A DNA stretch of 64,000 bases, taken from the NCBI GenBank assembly GCA_965150505.1, contig CBCTVZ010000001.1:15775-79774 (forward strand). The letters are read 5' to 3'. This stretch comes from JAGZHZ01 sp965150505. Its GTDB lineage: Bacteria; Bacillota; Clostridia; Lachnospirales; Lachnospiraceae. Below the pieces are notes generated by a model. It was not told the origin of the DNA. It saw only the letters and a program-made list of their open reading frames with translations, and searched no databases. Each line of letters opens with the position of its first letter. The first letter of the stretch is position 1. The translations under genes were made by a program, and so were the position numbers. Positions 9,697-18,294 of this stretch are shown here, in pieces.

Positions 9697-10485
9697 TTAG
9701 ATATATAAGATAAACCGATCCTGTGACCGTTTAAATGTCCAAGCGCCAATTCCAAGTGTCACAAGCGCAATGACCCATCCCATGATAAAGATTCTCGGCT
9801 CTGTCATCTGTCCCTCATAGACAAAATCACGGAATTGTTGAATATAGTAATATAATGGGTTAAATGTTTTGATAAAACTCTGAAGCTGTACTGGCAAGGA
9901 AGAAAGCGGATAGAAGATTGCAGACAGATACATCCACGCTGTTGTGATTGCCTTATAAATATACTGCATATCCCTGAAAAATACGTTTGCCTGTGCCAGA
10001 AACAGTCCTAATCCCATACAGAAAATATAAATCTGAACAATTACAAATGGGAATAAGAAAAAATATGGCGTAAATTTTGCTCTTGTCACAATCATTACTA
10101 TCAAAAGAGCGCCAAGTGAAAGTACAAAGTCTACAAGACAGCTCGTCACTTTTGCAAATGTAAAAATATACTTCGGCACATACGTCTTTTTAATCAGCGA
10201 AGCATTTGCTATAATCGATCTCATTGCTGCGTTTGTAGAAGTTGTCATAAACTCAAATAATGTTCGTCCCGTTAAAAGATAGACCGGAAAATTTTCAATA
10301 TGCTTGTCAAACATCGTTGAAAATACGATCGTCATAACAATCATAATCAATAACGGATTCAGAACGCTCCAGACATATCCAAGGAAACTTCTTCTATACT
10401 TCAGTTTTAAATCTCTTGATACCAGCTGAACGACAAGATCCTTATATTTATAAAATGTCTGTATTTCTGATTTTAATGCATCCAT
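9697..10485 (-). CDS. Polysaccharide ABC exporter, permease (Wzm/TagG type)
   Basis: This 262-aa ABC-2 family membrane protein has about six hydrophobic segments. Its N-terminus (LKLKYRRSFLGYVWSVLNPLL) is characteristic of polysaccharide and teichoic acid exporters, and LSAIFYPLSSLP lies near the fifth segment. It forms the channel for the ATPase encoded 16 nt downstream. The ATG at 10485 is taken as the start because GGTGG lies about 7 nt upstream; an in-frame GTG at 10497 falls inside that ribosome site. With ATG 10485 the gene overlaps the upstream glycosyltransferase by 13 nt, so the two are translationally linked. Confidence 0.93.
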   Translation of the reverse strand: MDALKSEIQTFYKYKDLVVQLVSRDLKLKYRRSFLGYVWSVLNPLLIMIVMTIVFSTMFDKHIENFPVYLLTGRTLFEFMTTSTNAAMRSIIANASLIKKTYVPKYIFTFAKVTSCLVDFVLSLGALLIVMIVTRAKFTPYFFLFPFVIVQIYIFCMGLGLFLAQANVFFRDMQYIYKAITTAWMYLSAIFYPLSSLPVQLQSFIKTFNPLYYYIQQFRDFVYEGQMTEPRIFIMGWVIALVTLGIGAWTFKRSQDRFILYI

Positions 10486-11492
10486 CTGCTTTTCCACCTT
10501 TCTGAAATGTCAAATACTATTTTTGCCGCAGGATAAAGAGAGCAGGAAGATGCCCGCAGCATCCGTACTGCTTTATTTGTCACTTTTCCGTAAATAACCG
10601 GATATTCTTTTTTTACCATTCGGTCAAACTGCATCATCTTTTTCCTTTGTTTGCGGCTGATCGGATAACTCAAAAATATTTTAAATCGGCTCGTCACCAT
10701 ACGCGCCAAAATGTTTTCTATATAATTCAAATAATACTGTGCAATCCCTTTTTTTCTTTGTTCTGTATAATACTCCAGCAATCTGTTTAATACGCGGTCA
10801 AAATTTTCTTCATGACGCTGCATTCCTTTTAAATTCATGCTTTGCGTCGGAAGTCCGATTCGATAGCGATACACATATTCGTCAAGACAAGTCACCGTCT
10901 CTATATAAGGAATCGGGAAGACCACAAATTCCATATCTACATAATAACAGTGTTCGTCTAATTTCGGCATATATGTTCTAAGTAGTTCTGTCTTAAATGT
11001 CACTGCGTGCATTTTAAAATAGGCATCGTTTCCAATTTCTGAAAATCTGTACTCCCGTCCATATTCTACATTTTGAAACGGATGTTTTCTCTCTGCTTTT
11101 ACTCTGTTCGTCCCATCCGCCAGCCAGCAATAATTTGTCACGACAAGGTCAGACTGCGTTACACTGAGACATTTCATCAGATTTTCAAACGGTATTTTTT
11201 TTACATAGTCATCAGAATCCACCACTTTAAAATATTTACCCTTGGCCGCCTGCAGCCCGCAATTAATCGTCGATCCATGACCTCCGTTTTCTTTGTGAAT
11301 CACCCGAAAAATTTCCGGCATATCCCGCACAAATTTTTCTGCAATTTCTGAAGAATGATCGGTTGACCCGTCATCCACAATCAAGACATCCAGTTTCTCC
11401 TTCCATCTTGGGAGTGCAAAGGATGACAGACATTCTTCTAAATATTTTTCCACATTATAAGTAGGAACTACTACCGTCAATATTTTTTCCAT
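10473..11492 (-). CDS. Family 2 glycosyltransferase
   Basis: This is a 339-aa GT-A fold glycosyltransferase. It has the N-terminal GT2 pattern TVVVPTYNVEKYLEECL, the nucleotide-binding VDDGSTDHS, and KVVDSDDYV, where the DxD-type motif binds the metal-sugar nucleotide. The C-terminal ~100 residues are basic and may bind membrane lipids. It probably adds a sugar to the undecaprenyl-linked intermediate; donor and linkage are unknown. The start is ATG 11492 with GGAG 5 nt upstream. An upstream in-frame TTG (11507) is less likely. A promoter with an extended -10 is visible just before it, so it may be transcribed separately from the operon's first two genes as well as by read-through. Confidence 0.92.
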   Translation of the reverse strand: MEKILTVVVPTYNVEKYLEECLSSFALPRWKEKLDVLIVDDGSTDHSSEIAEKFVRDMPEIFRVIHKENGGHGSTINCGLQAAKGKYFKVVDSDDYVKKIPFENLMKCLSVTQSDLVVTNYCWLADGTNRVKAERKHPFQNVEYGREYRFSEIGNDAYFKMHAVTFKTELLRTYMPKLDEHCYYVDMEFVVFPIPYIETVTCLDEYVYRYRIGLPTQSMNLKGMQRHEENFDRVLNRLLEYYTEQRKKGIAQYYLNYIENILARMVTSRFKIFLSYPISRKQRKKMMQFDRMVKKEYPVIYGKVTNKAVRMLRASSCSLYPAAKIVFDISERWKSRWMH

Positions 11493-11537
11493 AATCGCTC
11501 CATTCAAAAATGATTTGCTTCCCTTTTTATTCGCCCT

Positions 11538-11566
11538 ATTATATCATAGCAATATTTTGAAGTAAA
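11538..11566 (-). promoter_or_regulatory. Internal promoter of the polysaccharide cluster
   Basis: On the minus strand TTTACT (11566-11561) is followed after 17 nt by TATAAT (11543-11538), with TGA just before the -10 giving an extended -10 element. It lies in the 82-nt gap between two glycosyltransferase genes and about 50 nt before the ATG at 11492. This would give the exporter and Galf genes a transcription source independent of the priming transferase. Confidence 0.6.
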
Positions 11567-11574
11567 GCAAACAT

Positions 11575-12348
11575 TCACAATCTGCTTTTTCTGACAACTG
11601 CCGCTGTATATTTCCAAACGCCATGAAAGGCATATCGCACAAAGCAAAGGACAGACTGTGGTAAAGAAAATCCCATATATTGATATACTTTCCATGTCAT
11701 TTTTGCCGCTTTTAACTTATTGCCTGACTTTCCTGTACTGCTCAGTCTGTATTTCAAAAACGGCTGATTTATCCCGCAGCCATCTCCATACCGCTTTAAG
11801 ATCTTCAGCCATGTAAGATAATCTTCGTGGCAGTCATCATGCTCCATCGGCACGGATTGTATCACTTCTTTTTTAATCAGCACAGAAGAACACGCAATAC
11901 AATTATGAGAAAGCATCTTTTTATATGTGATTTTCTCAGGAACAGGAATAACTCTTCCTGTCTTCTTGCCATCCGGTGTCAAAAGCTCACGGGCAGTCGT
12001 GCATAAAACGGCATTTGATTTTTCCATCACATCAAGCTGGCGCTGTAATTTTCCCTTCTCCCACCAGTCATCTGCGTCCAGAAAGGCAATATATTCTCCC
12101 TCTGCCATTTGAACCCCTTTGTTTCTTGTTGCAGCCGCTCCTATATTTGTGCTGTTTTTCACATAGCGGACCCGTTCCTCTTTTTTATACGCTTCCATCA
12201 CACGATCCAGCTTTTCATCATATCCATCTGCCAAAACTAAAATCTCAACATCAACGTTCTGAACCATCACGGAATGAATCGTTTTTCTGATTGTTTCACT
12301 GCACTGATACGCTGGTATGATTACGGAAACAAGCGGTTTATTTTTCAT
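11575..12348 (-). CDS. Family 2 glycosyltransferase
   Basis: This 257-aa GT2 enzyme has SVIIPAYQCSETIRKTI at the N-terminus, VLADGYDEK, and FLDADDWWEKGKL containing the DxD-type metal site. The C-terminus ends in a short hydrophobic region plus basic residues, consistent with membrane association. It overlaps the 3' end of the priming transferase gene by 11 nt and has AGGGATGG ahead of its ATG, so it probably acts soon after the priming step. Donor and acceptor are not recognisable. It differs from the next GT2 gene downstream and is not a duplicate of it. Confidence 0.92.
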   Translation of the reverse strand: MKNKPLVSVIIPAYQCSETIRKTIHSVMVQNVDVEILVLADGYDEKLDRVMEAYKKEERVRYVKNSTNIGAAATRNKGVQMAEGEYIAFLDADDWWEKGKLQRQLDVMEKSNAVLCTTARELLTPDGKKTGRVIPVPEKITYKKMLSHNCIACSSVLIKKEVIQSVPMEHDDCHEDYLTWLKILKRYGDGCGINQPFLKYRLSSTGKSGNKLKAAKMTWKVYQYMGFSLPQSVLCFVRYAFHGVWKYTAAVVRKSRL

Positions 12349-13762
12349 CTTGCCATCCCTTTTCTATCTCACTTTTTTTCGGATTCTTATGATTTTCTTT
12401 CGTGGCGGCTGTCACTTGCCACTGTTCCACCCCTTCTGTATTTTCTTTTTGGAATAGAATCTTAAATGTTGTCATTAAAATCTGTATATCTAATAAAAAG
12501 GAATAATTTTCAATATAGGTCAAATCAAGCTTTAACTTATCATATGGCGTTGTATTATATTTTCCATATACTTGCGCATATCCTGTCAATCCAGCTTTCA
12601 CTTTCAGCCGGTAAGGAAATTCTGGAATTTCTTTTGTGTACTCCGCAGCAATCTCAGGTCGTTCCGGTCTAGGGCCTACAAGCGACATATCGCCCTTGAT
12701 GATATTAAAAAGCTGTGGAAGCTCATCAAAATGAATATTTCTTAGAACGCGTCCAATCGGCGTAACACGGCTGTCCCCTTTCATTGCAAGTCTTGCTCCG
12801 GCTGTCTCAGAATCTACTCTCATACTCCGAAATTTATATACTTGAAAAATACGTCCATCGGTAGTCAGACGATCTTGCTTATAAAAAACAGGTCCTCTGT
12901 CATATGCCTTAATCAAAATGGCAATGACAATCATAATCGGAGATGCCAAAATCAGTCCTGTCAGAGAACAGACTAAGTCAAAAATCCTCTTGCAGATCTG
13001 CTGTTCGATTGTCAGCCTTCTATTTCGAAATAACAAAAGAGGTGAATCAAATAAATGAATTTTATCGGAACTCATAATCATGATATCAGAGATCTTCGGA
13101 ACGGAATAGCATCGGATATCTTTCTCGAAACAATACTTTAAGTATAAATTTCGCTCATGGGAAGGCATATCTCCCAGAACGACGGCGTGATATTCATTGA
13201 TTCTTTCTTTGATTTTCTGTTCTCCTAAACTTAAATGAACCGCCTCAGAAATCTGATACTTATCCTCTCTCTTCGATATTTTTTCCATCAGTTCTACGGG
13301 ACTGTAATCCCCATAAATAAAAAGCATACTTCTCGGCGGATAAATCCTGCTGTAAATCCACCGCATAAAGACCGTCCAGATCAGAACGACAAGGAGTTCC
13401 ACACACGTCAGCCAGATCATTGGTTCTATGTGATGAAGAAATTTCCATCGACCGATTAAAGCCAACTGTAAATAAGCAATGGCATTTGTAAAAAGTACCG
13501 AGATGACTTGGGAAAATAAAACCTCCACGACTCTTAAGTAGCCCACTTTAAATCCGCCAAAAACTTTCAAAAACAAAAACAAAATGACTCCATACAGCGC
13601 AATTAATGCCCAGTTTCCCCTATAAAAATACTTAATCTTAATAATTGCCCGATCATTGTACTGCTGAAACCACACATATGCAAATAATCCTGTCTGTATT
13701 GCCATGATCAGTGCAGAAGCCAGAAACATAATTAACCGTTTATATTGCTCTCTTCGCTCCAA
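12338..13762 (-). CDS. Undecaprenyl-phosphate sugar phosphotransferase (priming enzyme)
   Basis: This 474-aa polyprenyl glycosylphosphotransferase transfers a hexose-1-phosphate to undecaprenyl phosphate and so starts the repeat unit. Four hydrophobic segments fill residues ~10-135, followed by a cytoplasmic linker (~150-245) and a fifth hydrophobic helix. The catalytic bacterial sugar transferase domain (~250-440) has GPVFYKQDR, KFRSMR, HFDELPQLFNI and MSLVGPRPERPE. The first in-frame start is TTG 13762, with GAGG 8 nt upstream; the nearby ATG is out of frame and gives only eight codons. It is the first gene of the polysaccharide operon, and its sugar specificity (Gal, Glc or GalNAc) is not determinable. 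Confidence 0.93.
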   Translation of the reverse strand: MERREQYKRLIMFLASALIMAIQTGLFAYVWFQQYNDRAIIKIKYFYRGNWALIALYGVILFLFLKVFGGFKVGYLRVVEVLFSQVISVLFTNAIAYLQLALIGRWKFLHHIEPMIWLTCVELLVVLIWTVFMRWIYSRIYPPRSMLFIYGDYSPVELMEKISKREDKYQISEAVHLSLGEQKIKERINEYHAVVLGDMPSHERNLYLKYCFEKDIRCYSVPKISDIMIMSSDKIHLFDSPLLLFRNRRLTIEQQICKRIFDLVCSLTGLILASPIMIVIAILIKAYDRGPVFYKQDRLTTDGRIFQVYKFRSMRVDSETAGARLAMKGDSRVTPIGRVLRNIHFDELPQLFNIIKGDMSLVGPRPERPEIAAEYTKEIPEFPYRLKVKAGLTGYAQVYGKYNTTPYDKLKLDLTYIENYSFLLDIQILMTTFKILFQKENTEGVEQWQVTAATKENHKNPKKSEIEKGWQDEK

Positions 13763-13861
13763 ACATATAACCTCATTTCTACATTTATTTTCATCATTAA
13801 AAGAGCAGAATCAGGATGGAAAAGCGTTCTGTTCTGCCGTTTAGCCTTTTAAACTGATCTC

Positions 13862-13890
13862 ATTATAGAACAAACTTCGTAAAAAAACAA
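13862..13890 (-). promoter_or_regulatory. Main promoter of the polysaccharide operon
   Basis: TATAAT (13867-13862) lies on the minus strand 17 nt after TTGTTT (13890-13885), giving a 5' leader of roughly 95 nt before the TTG start at 13762. The promoter sits immediately beyond the terminator of the upstream membrane-protein unit. The leader contains a weak GCAGAA/TTCTGC pairing but no riboswitch that I recognise. Confidence 0.55.
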
Positions 13891-13891
13891 T

Positions 13892-13937
13892 AAAAAAGAC
13901 ATTTCCTGCTTTTACAATCGCTGGAAATGTCTTTTTT
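13892..13937. terminator. Bidirectional-looking intrinsic terminator
   Basis: AAAAAAGACATTTCC (13892-13906) pairs perfectly with GGAAATGTCTTTTTT (13923-13937) around a 16-nt loop. On the minus strand it follows the stop of the membrane protein gene at 13949 and ends in a U-tract, so it closes the amidase and membrane protein unit. Confidence 0.85.
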
Positions 13938-13948
13938 TGCTTGTTTTT

Positions 13949-14692
13949 CTACATTCTCTTATAGACACAGTACATACCTGTATCTCCTAAAAGTGTCCAA
14001 CCTGCTTCTTCCGGCATAGATTGAAAGAGAGCATCTGCCTTTATTACGATATAAGAACATTTATAATATTTTGCCACTTTCTCTAAATATTCCACATCGA
14101 TCACTTCCTGCTGCAAAGCATCCATAACACGAGTCAGATTGGAGGAATATCCTCTTCTTCCATACAGCATTGTCACATCTGCTGAGTATTGACGCACATA
14201 TGTGATTAAATCCGGATGGACAATGGCTCTTCCTTCTGCTCCATCCTCGATAATCAGTTCACATACTCCTGCTGCCTGATCTGGTATTTTATATGTATTC
14301 TCTGCTTTTGTGAAATTTTCCTGTGTATAGATCCATTTACCGCCTATTATGATCATTGCCGAAAACATGATACACGCAAAAAGACGCATAAACCATTCTT
14401 TTCTCTCCCATGCGACATCTGTCACTACATAGGCAATTAAAGGAAGCAGGGGTAAGGTCCAAAAGACTCTCCAGTAAACATTTCCTTCCAGCATTTTCTC
14501 AACGATAGCCGCCACAATAGGATTAAAAATCAAAATAAGCAATATGATTGCAGCATACGCAAAAAGTCCCGCCTTTTTTCTTGCACGCTTACGGATGATA
14601 ATATATAGCAATGCCGCAATCATGAAATAAAAATACCATCCATCGGCAAAATACTGCCAAAATGCCTGTACTGCCGTCTCAAAATGATTCAT
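13949..14692 (-). CDS. Membrane protein, probable C-terminal part of a split DUF6077-like protein
   Basis: This 247-aa product has an N-terminal amphipathic stretch and four to five hydrophobic segments (residues ~18-130), then an apparently extracytoplasmic domain (~131-247). The segment IIDEFNPIV-like ILIFNPIVAAIVEKML followed by VYWRVFWTLPLLPLI resembles, from memory, the second half of DUF6077-type polytopic proteins. The ATG at 14692 is in the same reading frame as the preceding gene, separated only by TAG and four codons, so it may be the C-terminal part of one protein of about 595 aa cut by a nonsense codon. GGGGGATG lies upstream of the ATG and could allow separate translation. The function is unknown; the neighbouring amidase suggests the cell envelope. 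Confidence 0.6.
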   Translation of the reverse strand: MNHFETAVQAFWQYFADGWYFYFMIAALLYIIIRKRARKKAGLFAYAAIILLILIFNPIVAAIVEKMLEGNVYWRVFWTLPLLPLIAYVVTDVAWERKEWFMRLFACIMFSAMIIIGGKWIYTQENFTKAENTYKIPDQAAGVCELIIEDGAEGRAIVHPDLITYVRQYSADVTMLYGRRGYSSNLTRVMDALQQEVIDVEYLEKVAKYYKCSYIVIKADALFQSMPEEAGWTLLGDTGMYCVYKRM

Positions 14693-14704
14693 CTCAGCAT
14701 CCCC

Positions 14705-15736
14705 CTATAGTATCAAATAAATTCCGCCCAGAACAATCGACGGTATCAGGCATAAAACAGCCGGCCATACTGTTCGGATCGTTCTTCTTCTGATCAATTC
14801 TGCAAGGGAAAATGCTCCCAGAACAAATGGCCCTAATACTACGCCCATAGAAGATACCATACATCCTGAACACATCAACAAAAACATGATAAACCATTCT
14901 GACCAATTTTCTTTTTTCTCATAAAGGCGAAATGCAAACAGAAAGATTGCCGGTATTAAAATCGCTGATAAGATTGCTTTTCCTTGCCAGATGCGAAACA
15001 GTAAAAAACTAGAAGAAGTATATATGCTGAAGTTTCCAAACACATTCAAAAAACTGATGGTTACGACAAAAAATGCTGCTTTTTTTTCGTCCCCTGTCAA
15101 TTCTTTCCCCATTTTATAATAAATCAGGTAAGCAACTGCTATCAAAATCACTGGAAAAATGGTATGCGCTGTGATCGTTGGATGAATATGGATCAACTCT
15201 GCAAAATATGCTGTAAAAATTGGAAAGGATGACAGCGCATACCTCGTTGGCAGTCCATTCAGCGGCATTCCTGTATAACTTGAAAAGCGATACATGGAAT
15301 CTGTCTTCAGCGTTGTAACGGCTGTTGCCACATAAAAAGCATCATCTGCATCTTCATGTACATAAAATACAAGAATAAAAATCTGCGCCGCTACGGCTAG
15401 GACGGCAAGCACAGCCCAAAAATTTATTTTTCTTATTGACCTGCCGACACTTTTTATCATCTGTAAAAACTGATATCGAAATACAAGAACGGCTATAACT
15501 GCCATCCCTGAAAAAAAGACATGGCAGACTATCCGCAAAATATGATATGGCACTTTTAACAGCGTCATCGGAACACACAAGATTTCAAACCATGCAAGAA
15601 TAAAAATCCATCCGCTTATATAATTTAAAATCAATCCATCTTTTTCTTTTCCCCAGTGTGTACACCACGTTCCCAAACAAAGCGGAAAAATACCTGCTGC
15701 CACTAGCAGTATGATTGCCTTCCAAACTACACTCAT
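14705..15736 (-). CDS. Polytopic membrane protein, probable N-terminal part of a split DUF6077-like protein
   Basis: This 343-aa protein has about nine hydrophobic segments and a loop (~120-165) containing HEDADDAFYVATA and NGLPTRYALSSFP, an arrangement reminiscent of GT-C fold or DUF6077 proteins. A good GAGGG site precedes ATG 15736, and it begins 38 nt after the amidase stop with no terminator between, so the two are co-transcribed. It ends at TAG 14707-14705, and the same frame continues without another stop into the gene at 14692. I therefore suspect a single interrupted gene. The substrate is unknown. A sequencing error at the TAG cannot be excluded. Confidence 0.6.
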   Translation of the reverse strand: MSVVWKAIILLVAAGIFPLCLGTWCTHWGKEKDGLILNYISGWIFILAWFEILCVPMTLLKVPYHILRIVCHVFFSGMAVIAVLVFRYQFLQMIKSVGRSIRKINFWAVLAVLAVAAQIFILVFYVHEDADDAFYVATAVTTLKTDSMYRFSSYTGMPLNGLPTRYALSSFPIFTAYFAELIHIHPTITAHTIFPVILIAVAYLIYYKMGKELTGDEKKAAFFVVTISFLNVFGNFSIYTSSSFLLFRIWQGKAILSAILIPAIFLFAFRLYEKKENWSEWFIMFLLMCSGCMVSSMGVVLGPFVLGAFSLAELIRRRTIRTVWPAVLCLIPSIVLGGIYLIL

Positions 15737-15774
15737 TTTTCCCTCATCGCTCTACTTTATTTTTTCTTAATTGC

Positions 15775-17976
15775 CTAATAATTCAAACATACGCCATACT
15801 GTGAAAAGCGATACCATCTGCCATTGATATATAAATTCTCTGATTTTGCCATTGTTCCATCTGCTTTCAGATAATATCGATTTCCATTTAACTGCGCCCA
15901 GCAGCTTCTGACCATATGACCGTTTCCTACTCTGAAATAATATCTGTCATTTCCGATATTAACCCATCCATGCTGACGAACGCCATTGCTGTCATAATAC
16001 AGCTTGCTGCTTCCAAGTGTCAGCCATCCACTTACACGGCGGCCATATCTATTTACATAATAATACTTTCCATTTAATTTCAGATGTTTGCTGATTGCCA
16101 TAGATCCATCTTTTTGCAGATAATACCACTTTGTGCCGTATTTCACCCATCCAAACTGCATGACTCCTCTGCTGTTCATAAAATATTTTTTCCCATTAAT
16201 GGTATTCCATCCAGATTTTACAACTCCATCTGTATGGAAATGGTGATAATATCCGTCTGGCAATTTCCAGCGTCCCGTCAGCATCGTACCGTATCGGTTA
16301 AAATAATATAAATCTCCGTCAATGCGGTACCATCCTTTGACCATCTTTAGATCTTCTGTGTAATATCTCGTCTTGCCGTTGACTACATTAAATCCCGGTC
16401 GAATCGTTCCCGTGTTTTTCTTCTTCAGTCCATAATACTCTGCGATTGCCTTGGCATCTGCAACGCCTAAAGCTCTAATCTTCGCATCGCTTCCATAATA
16501 TTTTTCACAATCAGATGGGTTGCTTACAAATCCATGTTCCACAATCATACTTGGAAGATTTGCAAGGATTCCATAGCGCACGATTGCCATATAGTCAGAT
16601 GGCTGTCCATTTGGATATTTGCCTCCGTCATCGCTTTCCTGAATCAAAAAGCCCATATTTTTCAATCCAATACTGCCCAATTTTGAAAGGATCTCATTTG
16701 CAATCGCCTTTGCCTCGTTTGCCACATCTGGACGATACTTTCCATTTGACACATATACAAGCGCTCCTGAAACCGTCGTCTGTGTCTGGGCAGTTGAATT
16801 AATATGCTGACTGATCAGCACATCGCCTCCTACAGAAACGGCATAATCTACTCGCTCTTTTAATCCCACATAGACATCGGACGTTCTTGTCATGTAGACA
16901 CGAACTCCTTCATATGTCTCTAATTCTTCTTTTGTAGCCTGTGATATTTTCAGCGCAATGTCTTTTTCCACATATGTTATCCCATTCCATGTGCGGGAAG
17001 CGCCTCCGTCATATCCGCCATGTCCTGGATCTAAGACAACTACAACACTTCCATTTGCTCTGGAAAGATCTGAATTACCGCCCTGTGCACCTGCTGCATC
17101 CATAATACTTCCGATCTGTGAAGCGTCAGCTGCTACCAGTCCTGTATCTTCTCCACTATATTGCGCTACTTCTACTGTGCCTTCCTCCTGAAAGGAATCC
17201 GTTGAAGTTTCCTTACTGCTGATAAATTCAGGAATGGAACAGATGGTATCTTTTCCGTCTATCGTCAAAGAAAGGCTCTGAAGATCCCCTTGCGTTAAAA
17301 CCTTGCCTTCCACTAAAAAAGCAATATAATCTTCTGCAATCTCCACACAAGATAAATTTACGTTCTGACCAGAAGACGGATCTACATATGATAAAGAAGC
17401 GCTTTCTAAGACTCCTCCTGCTAAATCCACCTGAAAAACAATCGCCTGCGCTACTTCTTCCTCTGCCGGCTGTCCTAAATACATCATTACAATTTCAGGC
17501 GTTTTCTCTTCTGTCTCGGTTTCGCTTTCTGTTTCCGTTTCACTCTCTGTTTCCGTTTCGCTCTCTGTTTCCGTTTCACTTTCCGTTTCGCTTTCTGTTT
17601 CCGTTTCGCTTTCTGTCTGTGTTTCGCTCTCCGTCTCTATTTCGCTTTCCGTCTGCGTTTCGCTCTCTGTTTCCGTTTCGCTTTCCGTCTGCGTTTCGCT
17701 TTCTGCCTGCGTTTCGCTTTCCGTCTGTGTTTCGCTTTCTATCTGCGTTTCACTTTCCGTCTGTGTTTCGCTTTCTATCTGCGTTTCACTTTCCGTCTGC
17801 GTTTCCAACTGTTCTGTGATACTTTCCGTTTCCTGACTTGTTTCATATAATTGACCTTCAGAAGAAATACCCTCTGCCTGCAATACCGCTCCAAAAATAT
17901 TACATAATAGCAGGATACAGATTATAAAACCTGCAATACGTCTCATATATGGTTTTTTCCCTATGTCGTGTTTCAT
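15775..17976 (-). CDS. Secreted N-acetylmuramoyl-L-alanine amidase with repeat stalk and cell-wall-binding repeats
   Basis: This 733-aa secreted enzyme cleaves the amide bond between MurNAc and the stem peptide. Residues 1-35 form a signal peptide. Residues ~52-155 are a Ser/Glu/Thr-rich stalk of TESETE-type repeats, and residues ~160-285 are unassigned. Residues ~312-512 are an Amidase_3 domain with zinc ligands in LDPGHGG, VEKD and ISQHIN and the catalytic Glu in MIVEHGF. From ~515 to the end run about ten Trp/Tyr/Gly cell-wall-binding repeats of the choline-binding type (for example GWYRIDGDLYYFNRYG). A good GGAG site precedes the ATG. It heads a unit with the membrane proteins downstream and faces the L,D-transpeptidase across a shared control region. 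Confidence 0.94.
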   Translation of the reverse strand: MKHDIGKKPYMRRIAGFIICILLLCNIFGAVLQAEGISSEGQLYETSQETESITEQLETQTESETQIESETQTESETQIESETQTESETQAESETQTESETETESETQTESEIETESETQTESETETESETESETETESETETESETETESETETEEKTPEIVMMYLGQPAEEEVAQAIVFQVDLAGGVLESASLSYVDPSSGQNVNLSCVEIAEDYIAFLVEGKVLTQGDLQSLSLTIDGKDTICSIPEFISSKETSTDSFQEEGTVEVAQYSGEDTGLVAADASQIGSIMDAAGAQGGNSDLSRANGSVVVVLDPGHGGYDGGASRTWNGITYVEKDIALKISQATKEELETYEGVRVYMTRTSDVYVGLKERVDYAVSVGGDVLISQHINSTAQTQTTVSGALVYVSNGKYRPDVANEAKAIANEILSKLGSIGLKNMGFLIQESDDGGKYPNGQPSDYMAIVRYGILANLPSMIVEHGFVSNPSDCEKYYGSDAKIRALGVADAKAIAEYYGLKKKNTGTIRPGFNVVNGKTRYYTEDLKMVKGWYRIDGDLYYFNRYGTMLTGRWKLPDGYYHHFHTDGVVKSGWNTINGKKYFMNSRGVMQFGWVKYGTKWYYLQKDGSMAISKHLKLNGKYYYVNRYGRRVSGWLTLGSSKLYYDSNGVRQHGWVNIGNDRYYFRVGNGHMVRSCWAQLNGNRYYLKADGTMAKSENLYINGRWYRFSQYGVCLNY
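17511..17806. repeat. Low-complexity tandem repeat encoding the amidase stalk
   Basis: The plus strand shows about twenty variants of a gtttcgctttctgt-type unit in 12- and 18-bp periods, which encode Glu/Thr/Ser repeats (ETQTES and ETETES) in the amidase. Long near-identical units make the region prone to slippage, so the stalk length may vary between strains. The opposite strand is an open frame only because of the repeat composition. Confidence 0.85.
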
Positions 17977-18027
17977 AAGTACTCCTTTCCTTAAACTTTA
18001 CTCCTGTTATTTTTAAGAATTTATTTC

Positions 18028-18056
18028 ATTATAAAGTATCCTTGTTTTTTTGTCAA
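18028..18056 (-). promoter_or_regulatory. Amidase promoter (perfect sigma-A consensus)
   Basis: On the minus strand TTGACA (18056-18051) and TATAAT (18033-18028) are separated by exactly 17 nt. The predicted start lies about 45 nt before the amidase ATG at 17976. Confidence 0.85.
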
Positions 18057-18061
18057 TTTTT

Positions 18062-18078
18062 TGTAACAATTTTGTAAT
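18062..18078. promoter_or_regulatory. Candidate WalR (YycF) box
   Basis: TGTAAC, five bases, then TGTAAT is an exact match to the TGTWAH-N5-TGTWAH pattern known for the WalR response regulator of the WalRK cell-wall system. It lies 5 bp upstream of the amidase -35 and about 110 bp upstream of the L,D-transpeptidase -35. The regions are AT-rich, so a chance match is possible, but the location in front of peptidoglycan-active genes fits the known regulon. Confidence 0.55.
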
Positions 18079-18185
18079 TTTTGTTTCTATTCATTACTTT
18101 TATTTTTCTTTTTTGCGTGATATTTTCTTTTTATCTGACAAGCATTGATAAAGTCTTAAGATTTTTTAAGAAGCTTTAAACTTAA

Positions 18186-18214
18186 TTGAAAATTTTTTTA
18201 CTTTATAGTATATT
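18186..18214 (+). promoter_or_regulatory. L,D-transpeptidase promoter
   Basis: TTGAAA (18186-18191) is followed after 17 nt by TATATT (18209-18214), giving a 5' leader of about 74 nt before the ATG at 18295. Just upstream, TTAAG occurs at 18156 and 18166, exactly 10 bp apart, with a looser TTTAA at 18175. This could be a regulator site but no regulator is identified. The rest of the 318-bp intergenic stretch is plain AT-rich sequence. Confidence 0.6.
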
Positions 18215-18294
18215 TAATATTAAGAAGAGAGTTTTCGTTTTCTTCTCTTCTCTTTCCATTCCATAAACAAATTATTTTTTAAGAAAGGAGTTTT

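Noticed and set aside
17388..17819. Long open frame on the plus strand rich in Phe/Arg/Ser
   Set aside because: It is the opposite strand of the amidase stalk repeat; its composition arises from the repeat and it has no ribosome site.
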